The notes: generated from the sequence alone by a model not told the origin. Numbered from the stretch's first letter, positions 8,341 to 18,651 are shown. The stretch is 64,000 bases of DNA from Alphaproteobacteria bacterium (GCA_016125165.1 WGMH01000005.1:44733-108732), one strand, 5' to 3'. Translations and numbers: made by a program.

Positions 8341-10167
8341 ATGTGCGGAATTGTCGGCATTGCGGGCACGAAAGATTGCGCGCCAGTCATTCTGGAAGCG
8401 CTGAGACGACTGGAATACCGCGGGTATGATTCTGCCGGTATCGCCACGCTCGTTCCCGGCGCCATCGAGCGCCGCCGCTCGCCCGGCAAGCTCGGCAAGC
8501 TCGCCGATGTGCTGCGCACAAGCCCGCTGCGTGGCGGCACGGGCATCGGCCACACGCGTTGGGCAACTCACGGTGCGCCCACCGAGAGCAATGCCCATCC
8601 GCATGCCTCTGCCAAGGTGGCGCTGGTGCACAACGGCATCATCGAGAATTTCCGCGAGCTGCGCGAAGACCTGATGGCCAAGGGCCACGCATTCGCTTCC
8701 GAGACCGATACGGAAGTGGCTGTGCATCTGGTCACCGATTATCTCGACCAGGGTCTGTCGCCGAAGGAAGCCGCGATCAAGGCCGCGCGCCAGCTCACCG
8801 GCGCCTATGCGCTTGCGATGATCTTCAAGGATCACGATCGCCTGTTGATCGGCGCGCGCAAGGGCAGTCCGCTTGCGGTGGGTTACGGCGACGGCGAAGC
8901 GTTCCTCGGTTCCGACGCTTTTGCGCTCGCGCCCTTCACCAACAAGGTCACCTATCTGGAAGACGGTGACGTCGTTGTCATCGATGGCGCTGACGTTGCC
9001 ATCTACAGCGCGGACGGCGTGCCGGTGAATCGCGAAGTGAAGATCACCAGTGCCTCGGCCGCGCTGGTGGACAAGGGCGGACAGCGCCATTTCATGGCCA
9101 AGGAAATTCACGAGCAGCCGGAAGTCATCGGCCACACGCTGGCACACTACATTGATGCTACCGGCCCCCACGCCGCGATCCGCGAAGAAGGATTGATCGA
9201 GACGCTCAGGGATGCGCCCCGCCTAACCCTCTCTGCCTGCGGCACCGCATTCTATGCCGGTCTGGTCGGCAAATACTGGTTCGAGAAACTCGCGCGCCTG
9301 CCGGTGGAAGCCGATATCGCATCAGAGTTGCGCTATCGCTCGCCGGTGTTTCCGCAAGGCGGCGCTTCGCTGTTCATTTCGCAGTCCGGTGAAACAGCCG
9401 ATACGCTGGCAGCCCTGCGTGATGCGAAGGATCACGACCAGCGAACGCTTGCGGTCGTAAACGTGCCGGAAAGCTCCATCGCGCGCGACGCGGATATCGT
9501 AGTGCCGACTTTCGCTGGCCCGGAAATCGGCGTCGCTTCCACCAAGGCGTTCACCTGTCAGCTTGCGGCGCTTGCTTCGCTCGCCATTGCGGCGGGCCGC
9601 GCGCGCGGAACGCTGTCGGCGGAAGAAGAAACGCGTCTCTGCACCGCGCTTCTCGAAGTGCCGCGTCATCTGGTGGATTTCATGCGACAGGAACCGGCCA
9701 TCGAAGCCTTGGGGCAGGAAATTGCGAAGGCGCGTGATGTGCTCTATCTCGGTCGCGGCGTGCATTTCCCCATGGCGATGGAAGGCGCGCTGAAGCTGAA
9801 GGAAATTTCCTACATCCACGCCGAAGGCTATGCCGCCGGTGAGATGAAACACGGCCCCATCGCGCTGATCGACGAGAACGTGCCTGTTATCGTGATCGCC
9901 CCGCAGGACGATCTGTTCGAGAAGACCATCTCCAACATGCAGGAGGTGATGGCGCGCGGCGGCAAGGTGGTGCTGATTTCCGATGCGGGCGGCATCCGCC
10001 GCGCGGGCAACGTTTGGGCCACCATCGAGGTGCCGGAAGTCGATCCCTTCATCGCGCCGTTCCTCTATGCGGCGCCGGTGCAGATGCTCGCCTATCACAC
10101 CGCGGTGGCGAAGGGCACGGATGTGGACCAGCCCCGCAACCTCGCCAAATCGGTGACGGTGGAATGA
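8341..10167 (+). CDS. glmS: Glutamine-fructose-6-phosphate aminotransferase (isomerizing)
   Basis: 608 residues. The N-terminus MCGIVGIAG gives the glutaminase nucleophile Cys2 (mature Cys1). HTRWATHG and the GIIENF loop are present, then two SIS domains (FISQSGETADTLAALR, VASTKAFTCQ) and the C-terminal LAKSVTVE tail typical of GlmS. It converts Fru-6-P plus Gln to GlcN-6-P, the first step feeding GlmU. The glmU-glmS spacing indicates one transcript. Confidence 0.97.
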   Translation: MCGIVGIAGTKDCAPVILEALRRLEYRGYDSAGIATLVPGAIERRRSPGKLGKLADVLRTSPLRGGTGIGHTRWATHGAPTESNAHPHASAKVALVHNGIIENFRELREDLMAKGHAFASETDTEVAVHLVTDYLDQGLSPKEAAIKAARQLTGAYALAMIFKDHDRLLIGARKGSPLAVGYGDGEAFLGSDAFALAPFTNKVTYLEDGDVVVIDGADVAIYSADGVPVNREVKITSASAALVDKGGQRHFMAKEIHEQPEVIGHTLAHYIDATGPHAAIREEGLIETLRDAPRLTLSACGTAFYAGLVGKYWFEKLARLPVEADIASELRYRSPVFPQGGASLFISQSGETADTLAALRDAKDHDQRTLAVVNVPESSIARDADIVVPTFAGPEIGVASTKAFTCQLAALASLAIAAGRARGTLSAEEETRLCTALLEVPRHLVDFMRQEPAIEALGQEIAKARDVLYLGRGVHFPMAMEGALKLKEISYIHAEGYAAGEMKHGPIALIDENVPVIVIAPQDDLFEKTISNMQEVMARGGKVVLISDAGGIRRAGNVWATIEVPEVDPFIAPFLYAAPVQMLAYHTAVAKGTDVDQPRNLAKSVTVE

Positions 10168-10174
10168 CTTCTTG

Positions 10175-10201
10175 AAATATAGCCATCGAATGGCTATATT
10201 T
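10175..10201. promoter_or_regulatory. Perfect 12-bp inverted repeat, toxin-antitoxin operator
   Basis: AAATATAGCCAT-CGA-ATGGCTATATTT is a perfect 12-bp inverted repeat ending 5 nt before the antitoxin start codon. The arms contain AT-rich elements that could double as a -10 region. Autoregulation by antitoxin or toxin-antitoxin complexes at such palindromes is the rule for Phd/VapB systems. Confidence 0.75.
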
Positions 10202-10206
10202 CCGAC

Positions 10207-10461
10207 ATGAGCAAACACAGCATTGCCGAAGCCCGGAACAACCTGTCCAACCTCATTGCTCGCGCTGAGAAGGGCGAGGAGGTTGTGATTACGCGCCATG
10301 GCATGCCGACGGTCACCTTGACGCCTTGCTCCAAACCCGTCCCCCGCGTTGTCAGCGATGCCGATCTTGACTGGCTCAAAGCGCGGCGTTCAGGTCGCGG
10401 CCGGATCAAGGGCAATGCCGGAATTTCGGTTTCACACATGCGCGACGAGGAATGGCATTGA
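10207..10461 (+). CDS. Phd/YefM-family antitoxin
   Basis: 84 residues. The N-terminus (SIAEARNNLSNLIARAEKGEEVVITRHGMPTVTLTP) is the Phd/YefM DNA-binding fold; the C-terminal part (VSDADLDWLKARRSGRG onwards) would wrap the toxin. It overlaps the downstream PIN toxin by 10 nt and sits directly behind a perfect palindrome, so it is expected to repress its own operon. Confidence 0.9.
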   Translation: MSKHSIAEARNNLSNLIARAEKGEEVVITRHGMPTVTLTPCSKPVPRVVSDADLDWLKARRSGRGRIKGNAGISVSHMRDEEWH

Positions 10462-10880
10462 GCATCTATCTCGATGCAAGTGTCATAGTTGCTCTTTTTC
10501 TGGACGATCCCTTTGCTAGCCGTGCTGACCTGGCTATTCGCGGCAAGGGCGTGCCCTTGATCGTCAGCGATTTTGCTGCTGCCGAATTTGCGTCATCGGT
10601 CGCGCGGCATGTGCGCACCGGCGAAGTATCCCGGCAGGAAGCTCAGGATGCGTTTTCTGATTTTGACATCTGGATTGGCCGTGCCTTCGAACGCACCGAA
10701 GCGACGAATGCAGACATGCTGGCGGCGCAGGTGTTTCTGAGACGCCTCGATCTCAATCTGCGTACACCCGATGCCCTGAATATCGCCATCGCCCAGCGCA
10801 TCGGCGCGCAACTCGCCACCTTCGATGTCCGCATGGCGGAAAACGCCAAATCGCTCGGCGTTCCGCTCGCCGCAGTGTGA
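10452..10880 (+). CDS. vapC: PIN-domain ribonuclease toxin, VapC family
   Basis: 142 residues. The acidic PIN residues are visible: D8 in IYLDASVIVALF, E41 in the AAEFASS segment, and D93/D111 in the RTPDALNIA and LATFDVRMA segments (approximate numbering). VapC toxins cleave tRNA or rRNA in a Mg-dependent manner. The ATG at 10452 overlaps the antitoxin; a TTG at 10458 overlapping the antitoxin stop is another start. Complete and apparently functional. Confidence 0.9.
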   Translation: MALSIYLDASVIVALFLDDPFASRADLAIRGKGVPLIVSDFAAAEFASSVARHVRTGEVSRQEAQDAFSDFDIWIGRAFERTEATNADMLAAQVFLRRLDLNLRTPDALNIAIAQRIGAQLATFDVRMAENAKSLGVPLAAV

Positions 10881-10902
10881 TTGCCCTGCTAGGCTTTTCG
10901 CC

Positions 10903-11613
10903 ATGACCGATTCCGCTGCAAGCCTCAAACGCGCCGCCGCCGTCCGTGCGCTCGATTTCGTCGAGGACGGCATGAAACTGGGCCTGGGCACGGGTTCCAC
11001 CGCCGAGGCGTTTCTCGACGTGCTGGCGCCGCGCATCAAGGGCGGGCTTTCCATCGTCGGGGTGCCGACCTCGGAGAAGACGGCGCAGAAGGCGCGCACG
11101 CTCGGTATTCCGCTCTCGACGCTCGACCAGATGGGCGAACTCGATCTCACCGTCGATGGCGCGGATGAAGCGGATCGTGCCTTCAATCTCATCAAAGGTG
11201 GCGGCGCGGCGCTGCTGCGCGAGAAGATCGTGGCAGCATCCTCGAAACGCATGGTTGTCATCGCCGACGGCTCGAAGCTTGTGAACCGGCTGGGCAAATA
11301 TCCGCTCCCCATTGAAGTCGCGGCGTTCGGTCATCTCTCTACGGCGCGGCGCATTGGGCTTCGGCTTGCAGCGTTCGGATATGCCAAACCGGCCGTCACG
11401 CAGCGTATGAAGGACGGCGAGGCCGTCACCACCGATGGCGGCAATGTGATCTACGACGCCGCGCTCGGCTCCATCGGCGATGCGCCCGCGCTCGCCGCCG
11501 CGCTTTCGGGAATTCCGGGCGTTGTCGATCACGGCCTCTTCATCGGCCTTGCCACCGCGCTCGTGATCGCGCGCGAAGGCGGCACCGAGGTCATAGAGGC
11601 AGCGGCAGGATAG
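10903..11613 (+). CDS. rpiA: Ribose-5-phosphate isomerase A
   Basis: 236 residues. Signature segments LGLGTGSTAEAF near residue 27, DLTVDGADEAD, and LIKGGGAALLREKIVA are all in place, including the catalytic E and K in the last segment. It interconverts ribose-5-P and ribulose-5-P in the pentose phosphate pathway. ATG at 10903 gives the usual length; the open frame upstream overlaps vapC. Its 3' end overlaps the convergent hydrolase by 23 nt. Confidence 0.95.
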   Translation: MTDSAASLKRAAAVRALDFVEDGMKLGLGTGSTAEAFLDVLAPRIKGGLSIVGVPTSEKTAQKARTLGIPLSTLDQMGELDLTVDGADEADRAFNLIKGGGAALLREKIVAASSKRMVVIADGSKLVNRLGKYPLPIEVAAFGHLSTARRIGLRLAAFGYAKPAVTQRMKDGEAVTTDGGNVIYDAALGSIGDAPALAAALSGIPGVVDHGLFIGLATALVIAREGGTEVIEAAAG

Positions 11614-12763
11614 ACACCAGCCAGCGCAGCAGCCGCCAATAGGGATCCGGTTGCCGGGTCCAGTCTATGCGCAGTGCGGGCACACAGTCGCCGCGATTGG
11701 ACTTGCAGCGGAGCGTGGGCTTGCGCCCCCAAACCGATCCGCTCCGGTCATGCGCGGAAATCCCTGCAAGCGTCAGCGCCATGTCGTCAACCGCTTCATA
11801 GGCCAAGCCGTAGTAATTGTGGCCTGAGAAATCGCCAGGCACGTCGCTGGCATCGATGACGTCGATGGTGCCGGGCGCGCGGTAGCGCAAAAAATCCGCG
11901 TCTGGCGTGCGCCCCAGTCTGTCGGTGCCGTTAATCCGGCGCGAGGCGGCCAGAACCGCATCACCAGACGAAGCGTAGATCGTGATCCGTCGCACGATGG
12001 GCGCAATTGCCTTGGCGCGCGGCAAGAAGTCATCGTTGTTGGCATCCGCACCGATATCCGGCGCATAGAGCAGAAGCTCGCCAACGGGCCGCGCACGCGC
12101 ATCAGGTGTGAGCTTCGCCAAAGCGTCCAGCACCAGAAAGGTTCCCATGCTGTGGGCAATGATTTCCGATTCCAGTCCGGCGCCCTGCAATTCGCCAATC
12201 AAGGCGTCAAGCATGGGTTCGGCTTGCACGGCGTACGTCTTGTCGGCGGCATAGCCTCGCGCCTTGCCGGTGCTGGACCACGAAAAGGCAATCGCCCCGC
12301 ACGGCCATTGCGTGTCGCTTTTCAGTTGTGCGGTGCGCAGCGCGGCGGTCGCGAAGCCTGTGTAGTAGCCATGCACGAAAATCATCACGCGGTGGCAATC
12401 GGGTGTCGCTGCGCGTATGGCCGCAATGAGTCCGGCAAAGCTCGAACCATTTTTCGCGCAAGCGATGGTTTCGGGTTTTACCGGTTCCGCAAATATGTCC
12501 GGGCCTGCGGGCAGCTTGGCGGCAGGAATGGATGCCGTGATGCGTCCGCATGCGGCCTTGCCCGCATACTCATATCCGAAGCCTCCGGGCGTACCGTCCG
12601 CCTTGCGATCCGTGACGAAGAACACCGGTGCCGACGAAGCCGCGCCATCGGCGGGCCGCCACACCGAATGCACATAGTAGGGATTGTCGTAGCTTGCGCA
12701 GGCCGCCAGCGCGCATGCGGCCAATAACCCTGCGACCTGTCGCGTTATAGCCGGTATTCGCAC
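11591..12763 (-). CDS. Alpha/beta hydrolase lipoprotein (DUF900-like)
   Basis: 390 residues with a lipoprotein signal peptide (basic start, hydrophobic core, lipobox LAAC with a cysteine near residue 22). The middle contains the oxyanion segment MIFVHGYYTGF and a nucleophile elbow AHSMG (Ser within G/A-x-S-x-G), as in DUF900 serine hydrolases. Substrate unknown. It is convergent with rpiA (23-bp overlap) and divergent from gor. Confidence 0.8.
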   Translation of the reverse strand: MRIPAITRQVAGLLAACALAACASYDNPYYVHSVWRPADGAASSAPVFFVTDRKADGTPGGFGYEYAGKAACGRITASIPAAKLPAGPDIFAEPVKPETIACAKNGSSFAGLIAAIRAATPDCHRVMIFVHGYYTGFATAALRTAQLKSDTQWPCGAIAFSWSSTGKARGYAADKTYAVQAEPMLDALIGELQGAGLESEIIAHSMGTFLVLDALAKLTPDARARPVGELLLYAPDIGADANNDDFLPRAKAIAPIVRRITIYASSGDAVLAASRRINGTDRLGRTPDADFLRYRAPGTIDVIDASDVPGDFSGHNYYGLAYEAVDDMALTLAGISAHDRSGSVWGRKPTLRCKSNRGDCVPALRIDWTRQPDPYWRLLRWLVSILPLPL

Positions 12764-12817
12764 GCGCTTTCCCCTTGCGATCCCGCATCAAAGCGCGGCA
12801 AATCGGTCCTGCGCAAG

Positions 12818-14212
12818 ATGGAGCACCGCATCGTGGCTTACGACTATGACCTTTTCGTCATCGGCGGCGGTTCTGGTGGCGTGCGCGCCAGCCGCATGGC
12901 AGCGAGCCACGGTGCGCGCGTGGCGATCGCCGAAGAATATGGCTTCGGCGGAACCTGTGTGATCCGCGGCTGCATTCCGAAAAAATTGTTCGTCTATGCG
13001 TCCGAATATGGCGAGGGTTTCGAAGATGCCATCGGCTTCGGCTGGACCGTGCCTGAGCGCCATTTCGACTGGAATGTTCTCGTCGGCAACAAGAACAAGG
13101 AAATCGACCGTCTCGAAGCGATCTACAAAAAGAACGTCACAGCGGCGGGCGTCGAGATTTTCATGGAGCGCGCGGAGTTTGTGGACCCGCACACAATCCA
13201 CCTGAAGAAATCCGATCGCACGGTGACGGCCAAACACATCCTCGTTGCCACGGGTGGGCGGCCTTCGCGCGATATGGGGCCGGGCTGCATCGGTGCGGAG
13301 CACGCCATCACCTCGAATGAAGCCTTCTATCTGGAAAAATTCCCCAAGCGCATCATCATCGCGGGCGGCGGCTATATCGCGGTGGAGTTCGCCAACATCT
13401 TCCACGGCCTCGGTGCGGATGTCGCGCTCGTCTATCGCGGCAACAAGATTCTGCGCGGCTTCGATGAAGACATGCGCGATTGCCTCACTGCCGAAATGAC
13501 CAAGAAGGGCATCCGCATTCATTGCCATCGCGTCTTCAAGAAGCTGGACAGGCGCGATGGAACGATCTTCGCCGTAACCGATCACAACGAGATGCTGGAA
13601 GCCGATCAGCTCATGCTCGCCATTGGCCGTATTCCCAATACCGATGGATTGGGCTTGGAGAAAGCCGGCGTCGCGCTTGGCAAGCGCGGCAAGGTGCTGG
13701 TGGATGAGTATTCCAAAACCAACGTGGACCACATCTATGCCATCGGCGATGTGACGGATCGCGTTGCGCTCACCCCCGTCGCCATCCATGAAGCGATGTG
13801 CTTCGTGAAGACGGTCTATGAAGGCAAACCCACGCCGGTCGATCACGAAGGCATTCCAACCGCCGTGTTCAGCCAGCCGGAAATCGGCACGGTGGGGTTG
13901 ACGGAAGAAGAAGCGCTGAAGCGCGGCCATGCCATCGATGTTTACAAATCCACCTTCAAGCCGCTGAAGCACACGCTCTCGGGCCGTGACCTGCGCTCGC
14001 AGTTCAAGCTGATCGTGGATGCGAAAACGCAGAAGGTTCTGGGCTGCCACATCTTCACGCCCGATACGGCTGGCGAAATCGCCCAGATCGTGGGCGTCGC
14101 CATGAAGATGGGCGCCACCAAGGCGGACTTCGATTCCACCATCGCGCTCCACCCCTCCGCCGCGGAAGAGCTGGTGACCATGCGCACGAAGTCCTACTCG
14201 AAGGAGCCGTGA
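12818..14212 (+). CDS. gor: Glutathione-disulfide reductase
   Basis: 464 residues as read from ATG at 12818. FAD-binding [10 protein letters not shown] at the N-terminus, the redox-active disulfide C-V-I-R-G-C followed by IPKK, the NAD(P)-binding GGGYIAVEF segment with following arginines expected for NADPH, and the C-terminal HPSAAEELV with the catalytic His-Glu pair. It keeps glutathione reduced. A GTG at 12833 with a better-placed GGAG site would start the protein MAYDYDLFV, closer to the family, and may be the real start. Confidence 0.94.
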   Translation: MEHRIVAYDYDLFVIGGGSGGVRASRMAASHGARVAIAEEYGFGGTCVIRGCIPKKLFVYASEYGEGFEDAIGFGWTVPERHFDWNVLVGNKNKEIDRLEAIYKKNVTAAGVEIFMERAEFVDPHTIHLKKSDRTVTAKHILVATGGRPSRDMGPGCIGAEHAITSNEAFYLEKFPKRIIIAGGGYIAVEFANIFHGLGADVALVYRGNKILRGFDEDMRDCLTAEMTKKGIRIHCHRVFKKLDRRDGTIFAVTDHNEMLEADQLMLAIGRIPNTDGLGLEKAGVALGKRGKVLVDEYSKTNVDHIYAIGDVTDRVALTPVAIHEAMCFVKTVYEGKPTPVDHEGIPTAVFSQPEIGTVGLTEEEALKRGHAIDVYKSTFKPLKHTLSGRDLRSQFKLIVDAKTQKVLGCHIFTPDTAGEIAQIVGVAMKMGATKADFDSTIALHPSAAEELVTMRTKSYSKEP

Positions 14213-14304
14213 GAGGTTTCGCGGCGTTCACCACAGCGATTCGCCGCACTGGCATTGGGCCCGCCCCTCCCGTATATCCGGGGGAGAGCAAGGAGTTAGG
14301 TGTC

Positions 14305-15687
14305 GTGGCCCAGAGCTGGAGCCCCAAAAGCTGGCGGGATATGCCCATCCGGCAAGTGCCGGAATACCCGGATCCGGCCGCGTTGGCGGCCGTCGAGGCG
14401 CGGCTGCGCACCCTGCCGCCGCTGGTATTTGCCGGTGAGGCGCGCGCCCTGTCCGCCCGGCTGGCCGATGCCGCCGAGGGCAAGGCGTTCCTGCTTCAGG
14501 GCGGGGACTGCGCCGAGAGCTTTGCCGAATTCAGCGCCAACAATATTCGCGACACCTTCTGCGTTTTCCTGAGCATGGCCACGGTCCTCACCTTCGCGGC
14601 GGATGTGCCGGTGGTGAAGGTGGGCCGCATTGCGGGCCAGTTCGCGAAACCTCGCAGCGAAGACACCGAAACGCGCGATGGCGTTTCGCTGCCATCCTAT
14701 CGCGGCGACATCGTGAACGGCGAAGCCTTCACGCCGGAAGCGCGCATACCCGATCCGGAGCGGATTCTCACCGCCTATTTCCAGGCGGCTGCCACGGCGA
14801 ACCTTGTGCGCGCCTTCGCAACCGGTGGCTATGCCGACCTCTCGCGCGCCAGCCACTGGTATCTCGACGATCACCATCACCACGATCTGAAGGCGCGCTA
14901 TCAGGCCGTCGTGAACAAGATCGGCGAAGGCGTGGACTTCCTGCGCACCTTCTCGCTCTCCGAAACGGTGAAGCAGCAGACCAGCCGCGTGGATTTCTAT
15001 TTCAGCCATGAAGCGTTGCTGCTTGGCTATGAAGAAGCCATGACGCGCGAGGACTCCACCGCTGGCGGCTGGTACGACACCTCCGCGCACATGATCTGGA
15101 TCGGCGACCGCACGCGCCAGCCCGATGGCGCGCATGTCGAATATTGCCGCGGTATCAAAAATCCCATCGGCATCAAATGTGGGCCGAGCATGCCGGAGGA
15201 AGATCTCCTCAAGCTGCTCGACATCCTCAACCCGGACAACAAGCCGGGCAGGGTCACGCTCATTGCCCGCTTCGGCCACGACAAGGTGGAAAAGCACCTG
15301 CCGCGCCTCATTCAGGCGGTGAAGCGCGAAGGCCGCAGCGTCGTGTGGTCGTGCGATCCCATGCATGGCAACACCATCAAATCCGCCGCCGGCATCAAGA
15401 CGCGGCCCTTCGCCAGCGTCACCGGTGAGGTTGCGCGCTTCTTCGAGATTCATCGCGCCGAAGGCACCTATGCGGGCGGCGTGCATCTGGAGATGACCGG
15501 CCAGAACGTGACCGAATGCACGGGCGGCGCGCAGGCCTTGACGGAAGTGGATTTGACGGATCGCTATCGCACGACTTGCGATCCGCGCCTCAACGCCAGC
15601 CAGGCGCTGGAGCTTGCTTTCCTGATCGCCGATCTGATGGACGCGCAGAAGAAGTCGCAGGGCGCGCGCCAGGCCGTCACCTCATAG
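14305..15687 (+). CDS. aroG: 3-deoxy-7-phosphoheptulonate synthase, class II
   Basis: 460 residues from a GTG preceded by AAGGAG at about 9 nt. This is the plant-like/class II DAHP synthase (no similarity to AroFGH of E. coli): [19 protein letters not shown] at the start, [11 protein letters not shown] with the metal-binding cysteine, [24 protein letters not shown] and [12 protein letters not shown] near the end. It condenses PEP and erythrose-4-P, entering the shikimate pathway. An open frame extends upstream into the gor end but lacks family similarity. The symbol is by function; class II genes are also called aroA(II) or aroH. Confidence 0.93.
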   Translation: MAQSWSPKSWRDMPIRQVPEYPDPAALAAVEARLRTLPPLVFAGEARALSARLADAAEGKAFLLQGGDCAESFAEFSANNIRDTFCVFLSMATVLTFAADVPVVKVGRIAGQFAKPRSEDTETRDGVSLPSYRGDIVNGEAFTPEARIPDPERILTAYFQAAATANLVRAFATGGYADLSRASHWYLDDHHHHDLKARYQAVVNKIGEGVDFLRTFSLSETVKQQTSRVDFYFSHEALLLGYEEAMTREDSTAGGWYDTSAHMIWIGDRTRQPDGAHVEYCRGIKNPIGIKCGPSMPEEDLLKLLDILNPDNKPGRVTLIARFGHDKVEKHLPRLIQAVKREGRSVVWSCDPMHGNTIKSAAGIKTRPFASVTGEVARFFEIHRAEGTYAGGVHLEMTGQNVTECTGGAQALTEVDLTDRYRTTCDPRLNASQALELAFLIADLMDAQKKSQGARQAVTS

Positions 15688-15706
15688 CATCTGGGGATTG
15701 TTGCAT

Positions 15707-16447
15707 ATGGGTATGGCACGCCTGCTTGCCAAAGGCTGGATCGTGTTCTGCCTCTATGCTGGTGCCATTGCGCTGGAACGTGCGCTCGCATCGGGCACGC
15801 CGCCCATGGATGCGCTTGGCGGCATCGGCCCCTGCGTTCTTCTTTTTTCCGCCATGGGACTTTTGTTCGCCTATGGCTTCGGCATGTCCGGCGGGCCGAT
15901 ACGCCTCTCGCGCATTGACAGCTATGCGCTGCAGCCCGGTTTCAACGAGATCGTGTTCATCGCCTTCATGCTGGCGAGCCTTTTTGTGCAGCTTTCCTAT
16001 GCGCCGCATCATGGACCGGTGAGCGTTCTGGGCGCGCTGGAAGCGGCGATCCGTTTTGCCGTGCCGGGGCAGCGCGAACTGGAAAGCCTGCTCACGCAAT
16101 GCAGTCTCGATGGCGGCAAATCGTTTGCGGGCGCGTTTTCCTGGGCCCTGGCGCTGGTGTTTTTTGCGTCCTCACTGTCGCGCCTCCGGCTCGGTGCTGC
16201 CATCGTGCGGCTGGAGCGCAAGCGGCGGCCCGAACCCTTCGGGCCCTATGTGCTTGCCGCGCTCGTGGCGGTCGCGGCAGTGTTCGCGATCCAGTTTCTG
16301 TTCGTGGGCACCCTGTTCGATCTTGCGCCTTGCGCGCTGCTCACCGGCGTCTTCGGCGCAACGCTGATCGGTATCGTTCCATTGATGCTTGCCTATCTGG
16401 TGATGGCCGCGCTCACCAATCTCATGGCGCTGAACGCCGAGGAATAA
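15707..16447 (+). CDS. Multi-spanning membrane protein, unknown
   Basis: 246 residues with about six hydrophobic segments (around residues 10-27, 40-60, 78-98, 140-155, 180-200 and 210-240). No motif or family recognised. A GGGGA ribosome site lies about 9 nt before the ATG at 15707. It begins 20 nt after aroG and could be co-transcribed, though the content suggests no link to aromatic synthesis. Confidence 0.7.
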   Translation: MGMARLLAKGWIVFCLYAGAIALERALASGTPPMDALGGIGPCVLLFSAMGLLFAYGFGMSGGPIRLSRIDSYALQPGFNEIVFIAFMLASLFVQLSYAPHHGPVSVLGALEAAIRFAVPGQRELESLLTQCSLDGGKSFAGAFSWALALVFFASSLSRLRLGAAIVRLERKRRPEPFGPYVLAALVAVAAVFAIQFLFVGTLFDLAPCALLTGVFGATLIGIVPLMLAYLVMAALTNLMALNAEE

Positions 16448-16450
16448 GCC

Positions 16451-17125
16451 TCACACCCGCCCGCTGACTGGCAGCAACGCGCCGGTGATCGCACGCGCTT
16501 TATCTGAAAGCAGGAACAGGATCGCATCGGCCAGCGCATCGGGCGAAACCCATTTGCTGAAATCCGCATCCGGCATGTCTTTGCGGTTGGCCGCTGTGTC
16601 GATGATCGTGGGCAGCACGGCATTCACACGAACGCCCTTGTCTTTCATCTCATCGGCCAGCGCTTCGGTAAGACGCGACACGCCGGATTTGGACGCGGTG
16701 TAGGCACCCATTCCCGCCGCCGCCTTCGCGCTTGCCGCCGCACTCACACTCACAATCGCGCCCCTGGATCTTTCGAGCGCGGGCAGGGCCGCTTTCGATG
16801 CAATCACCGCCGTACGCACATTGATGCGGTAAAGAAGGTCCCATGTCGCCACATCGCCATCCGCCACGCTCTCCCAACGAAACGTGCCCGCGACATTCAC
16901 AAGCCCATCAAGCCCGCCCATATCGGAAATCGCGCGCACAATCGCCGCGCCCGCCGCATCGGAATCGGACAAATCGACGCCGCCATAGGCAAGGTTGTTT
17001 CCACCGGCGGGCGCTGGCGCCGCATCGATGGCGGCCACTTTCGCGCCTGCAGCTTCCAGCGCGCGCACCACGGCGGTTCCCAGCGCGCCGAATGCACCCG
17101 TCACGATGAATGTCTTGTCCTTCAT
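16451..17125 (-). CDS. Short-chain dehydrogenase/reductase
   Basis: 224 residues with a Rossmann fold: dinucleotide-binding TGAFGALG at residue 9, NVAG in the middle and the catalytic Y-T-A-S-K preceded by a serine (VSVSAAAS). Shorter than typical 250-residue classical SDRs. Substrate unknown. It is divergent from the M20 peptidase. Confidence 0.85.
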   Translation of the reverse strand: MKDKTFIVTGAFGALGTAVVRALEAAGAKVAAIDAAPAPAGGNNLAYGGVDLSDSDAAGAAIVRAISDMGGLDGLVNVAGTFRWESVADGDVATWDLLYRINVRTAVIASKAALPALERSRGAIVSVSAAASAKAAAGMGAYTASKSGVSRLTEALADEMKDKGVRVNAVLPTIIDTAANRKDMPDADFSKWVSPDALADAILFLLSDKARAITGALLPVSGRV

Positions 17126-17187
17126 GGCCGCTTCCTTCTCAGCGTATGGGGGCCTAGATTGGCGAAGTAACGCACGCGGATATCATC

Positions 17188-18603
17188 ATGGATACGGCAA
17201 AGCTCAAGACATTCGTTGACGGAATCTGGGAAGATTCCATCCTGCCCACGCTCACCGATTATATCCGCATCCCCAACAAATCGCCCGCCTATGACGCCGA
17301 ATGGGAAGCCCATGGCCACATGGCCGAAGCGGTGAAACTTCTGGAAAGCTGGGCGCGCGAGAAGATCGCGGCGTTCCCCGGCGCAAAGCTCGAAGTCGTG
17401 CAACTGAAGGGCCGCACGCCGCTCATCTTCATCGAGATTCCCGGCGACAGCGCCGACACGGTGCTGCTTTACGGCCATCTCGACAAGCAGCCCGAATTCA
17501 CCGGCTGGGACGAAGGCCTCGGCCCATGGATTCCCGTGCGCAAGGACGACAAGCTCTACGGTCGCGGCGGCGCGGATGATGGCTATGCCATGTTCGGCTC
17601 GCTGGCCGCGCTTCTGGCGCTGAAGGATCAGAACATCAAACGCGCGCGCTGCGTGGTGATGATCGAGGCATGCGAGGAATCCGGCAGCTACGATCTTCCC
17701 TATTATGTCGATCATCTGATGGACCGCATCGGCGATCCGTCGCTGGTGATCTGCCTCGATTCCGGTTGCGGCAATTACGATCAGCTCTGGCTCACCACCT
17801 CGCTGCGCGGCATCGCGGCGGGCATTCTGGAAGTGAAGGTGCTGACCGAAGGCGTGCATTCGGGCGACGCGTCCGGCATCGTGCCGTCCAGCTTCCGCCT
17901 CACGCGCCAGCTTCTTTCGCGCATCGAGGATGAGGAAACCGGCAAGATCAAACTCGACGATCTTTACGCGCAGGTGCCACCCGAACGCATCGAACAGGCC
18001 AAAGCCGCCGCGCAGATTTTGGGCGACGCCGTCTATTCCAAAATGCCGTTCGCGGGCGGAACCAGGCCGATGTCGGACGATCTTGCCGAACTCGTGCTCA
18101 ATCGCACCTGGCGGCCGCAGCTTGCCATCGTCGGCGCCGAGGGCCTGCCGCCCGCGCCAACCGCGGGCAATGTGCTCTTGCCCGTCACGCGCACGAAGCT
18201 CTCCATGCGTCTTCCGCCCACCGTCGATGCCGAAAAAGCGACGGCGTCGATGAAGAAGGCGTTGGAAGAAAAAGCGCCTTACGACGCCGATGTCACCTTC
18301 CATGAAGAGCATGGTCAATCGGGCTGGAACGCGCCCGCGCTCGCACAATGGCTGAAGGATGCGGTGGCGCGCGCGTCGGAAGCCGCGTTCGGTGCACCCG
18401 CGGCCTATATGGGCGAGGGCGGCTCGATCCCGTTCATGGGCATGCTCGGCGCGAAATTCCCGAAAACGCAATTCGTCATCACCGGCGTTCTGGGCCCCAA
18501 ATCCAACGCCCACGGCCCCAACGAATTCCTGCACATCCCGACAGCCAAGAAAGTGACGGAGTCGATCGCGGTAATTTTGCGCGAGCATCACACGCGCGGC
18601 TGA
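17188..18603 (+). CDS. M20-family metallopeptidase (dipeptidase)
   Basis: 471 residues. Metal ligands are visible: GHLDKQPE (His and bridging partner), GRGGADDGYA (bridging Asp) and EACEESGS (catalytic Glu-Glu). Architecture of the M20 family with an inserted dimerisation domain (VLTEGVHSGDASG begins it). Close relatives are cytosolic non-specific dipeptidase/carnosinase-like. A single gene flanked by the SDR and the orphan peptide. Confidence 0.9.
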   Translation: MDTAKLKTFVDGIWEDSILPTLTDYIRIPNKSPAYDAEWEAHGHMAEAVKLLESWAREKIAAFPGAKLEVVQLKGRTPLIFIEIPGDSADTVLLYGHLDKQPEFTGWDEGLGPWIPVRKDDKLYGRGGADDGYAMFGSLAALLALKDQNIKRARCVVMIEACEESGSYDLPYYVDHLMDRIGDPSLVICLDSGCGNYDQLWLTTSLRGIAAGILEVKVLTEGVHSGDASGIVPSSFRLTRQLLSRIEDEETGKIKLDDLYAQVPPERIEQAKAAAQILGDAVYSKMPFAGGTRPMSDDLAELVLNRTWRPQLAIVGAEGLPPAPTAGNVLLPVTRTKLSMRLPPTVDAEKATASMKKALEEKAPYDADVTFHEEHGQSGWNAPALAQWLKDAVARASEAAFGAPAAYMGEGGSIPFMGMLGAKFPKTQFVITGVLGPKSNAHGPNEFLHIPTAKKVTESIAVILREHHTRG

Positions 18604-18632
18604 TGAGCGGATTTCGCGGGCTCGAGTTCCCT

Positions 18633-18651
18633 CCCCCCTGAAAATGGGGGG
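18633..18651 (+). terminator. Stem-loop after M20 peptidase
   Basis: CCCCCC-TGAAAAT-GGGGGG hairpin 30 nt after the peptidase stop. The flanking GGGCT/AGCCC pair may lengthen it. No T-tract, so a terminator only by position. Confidence 0.4.
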
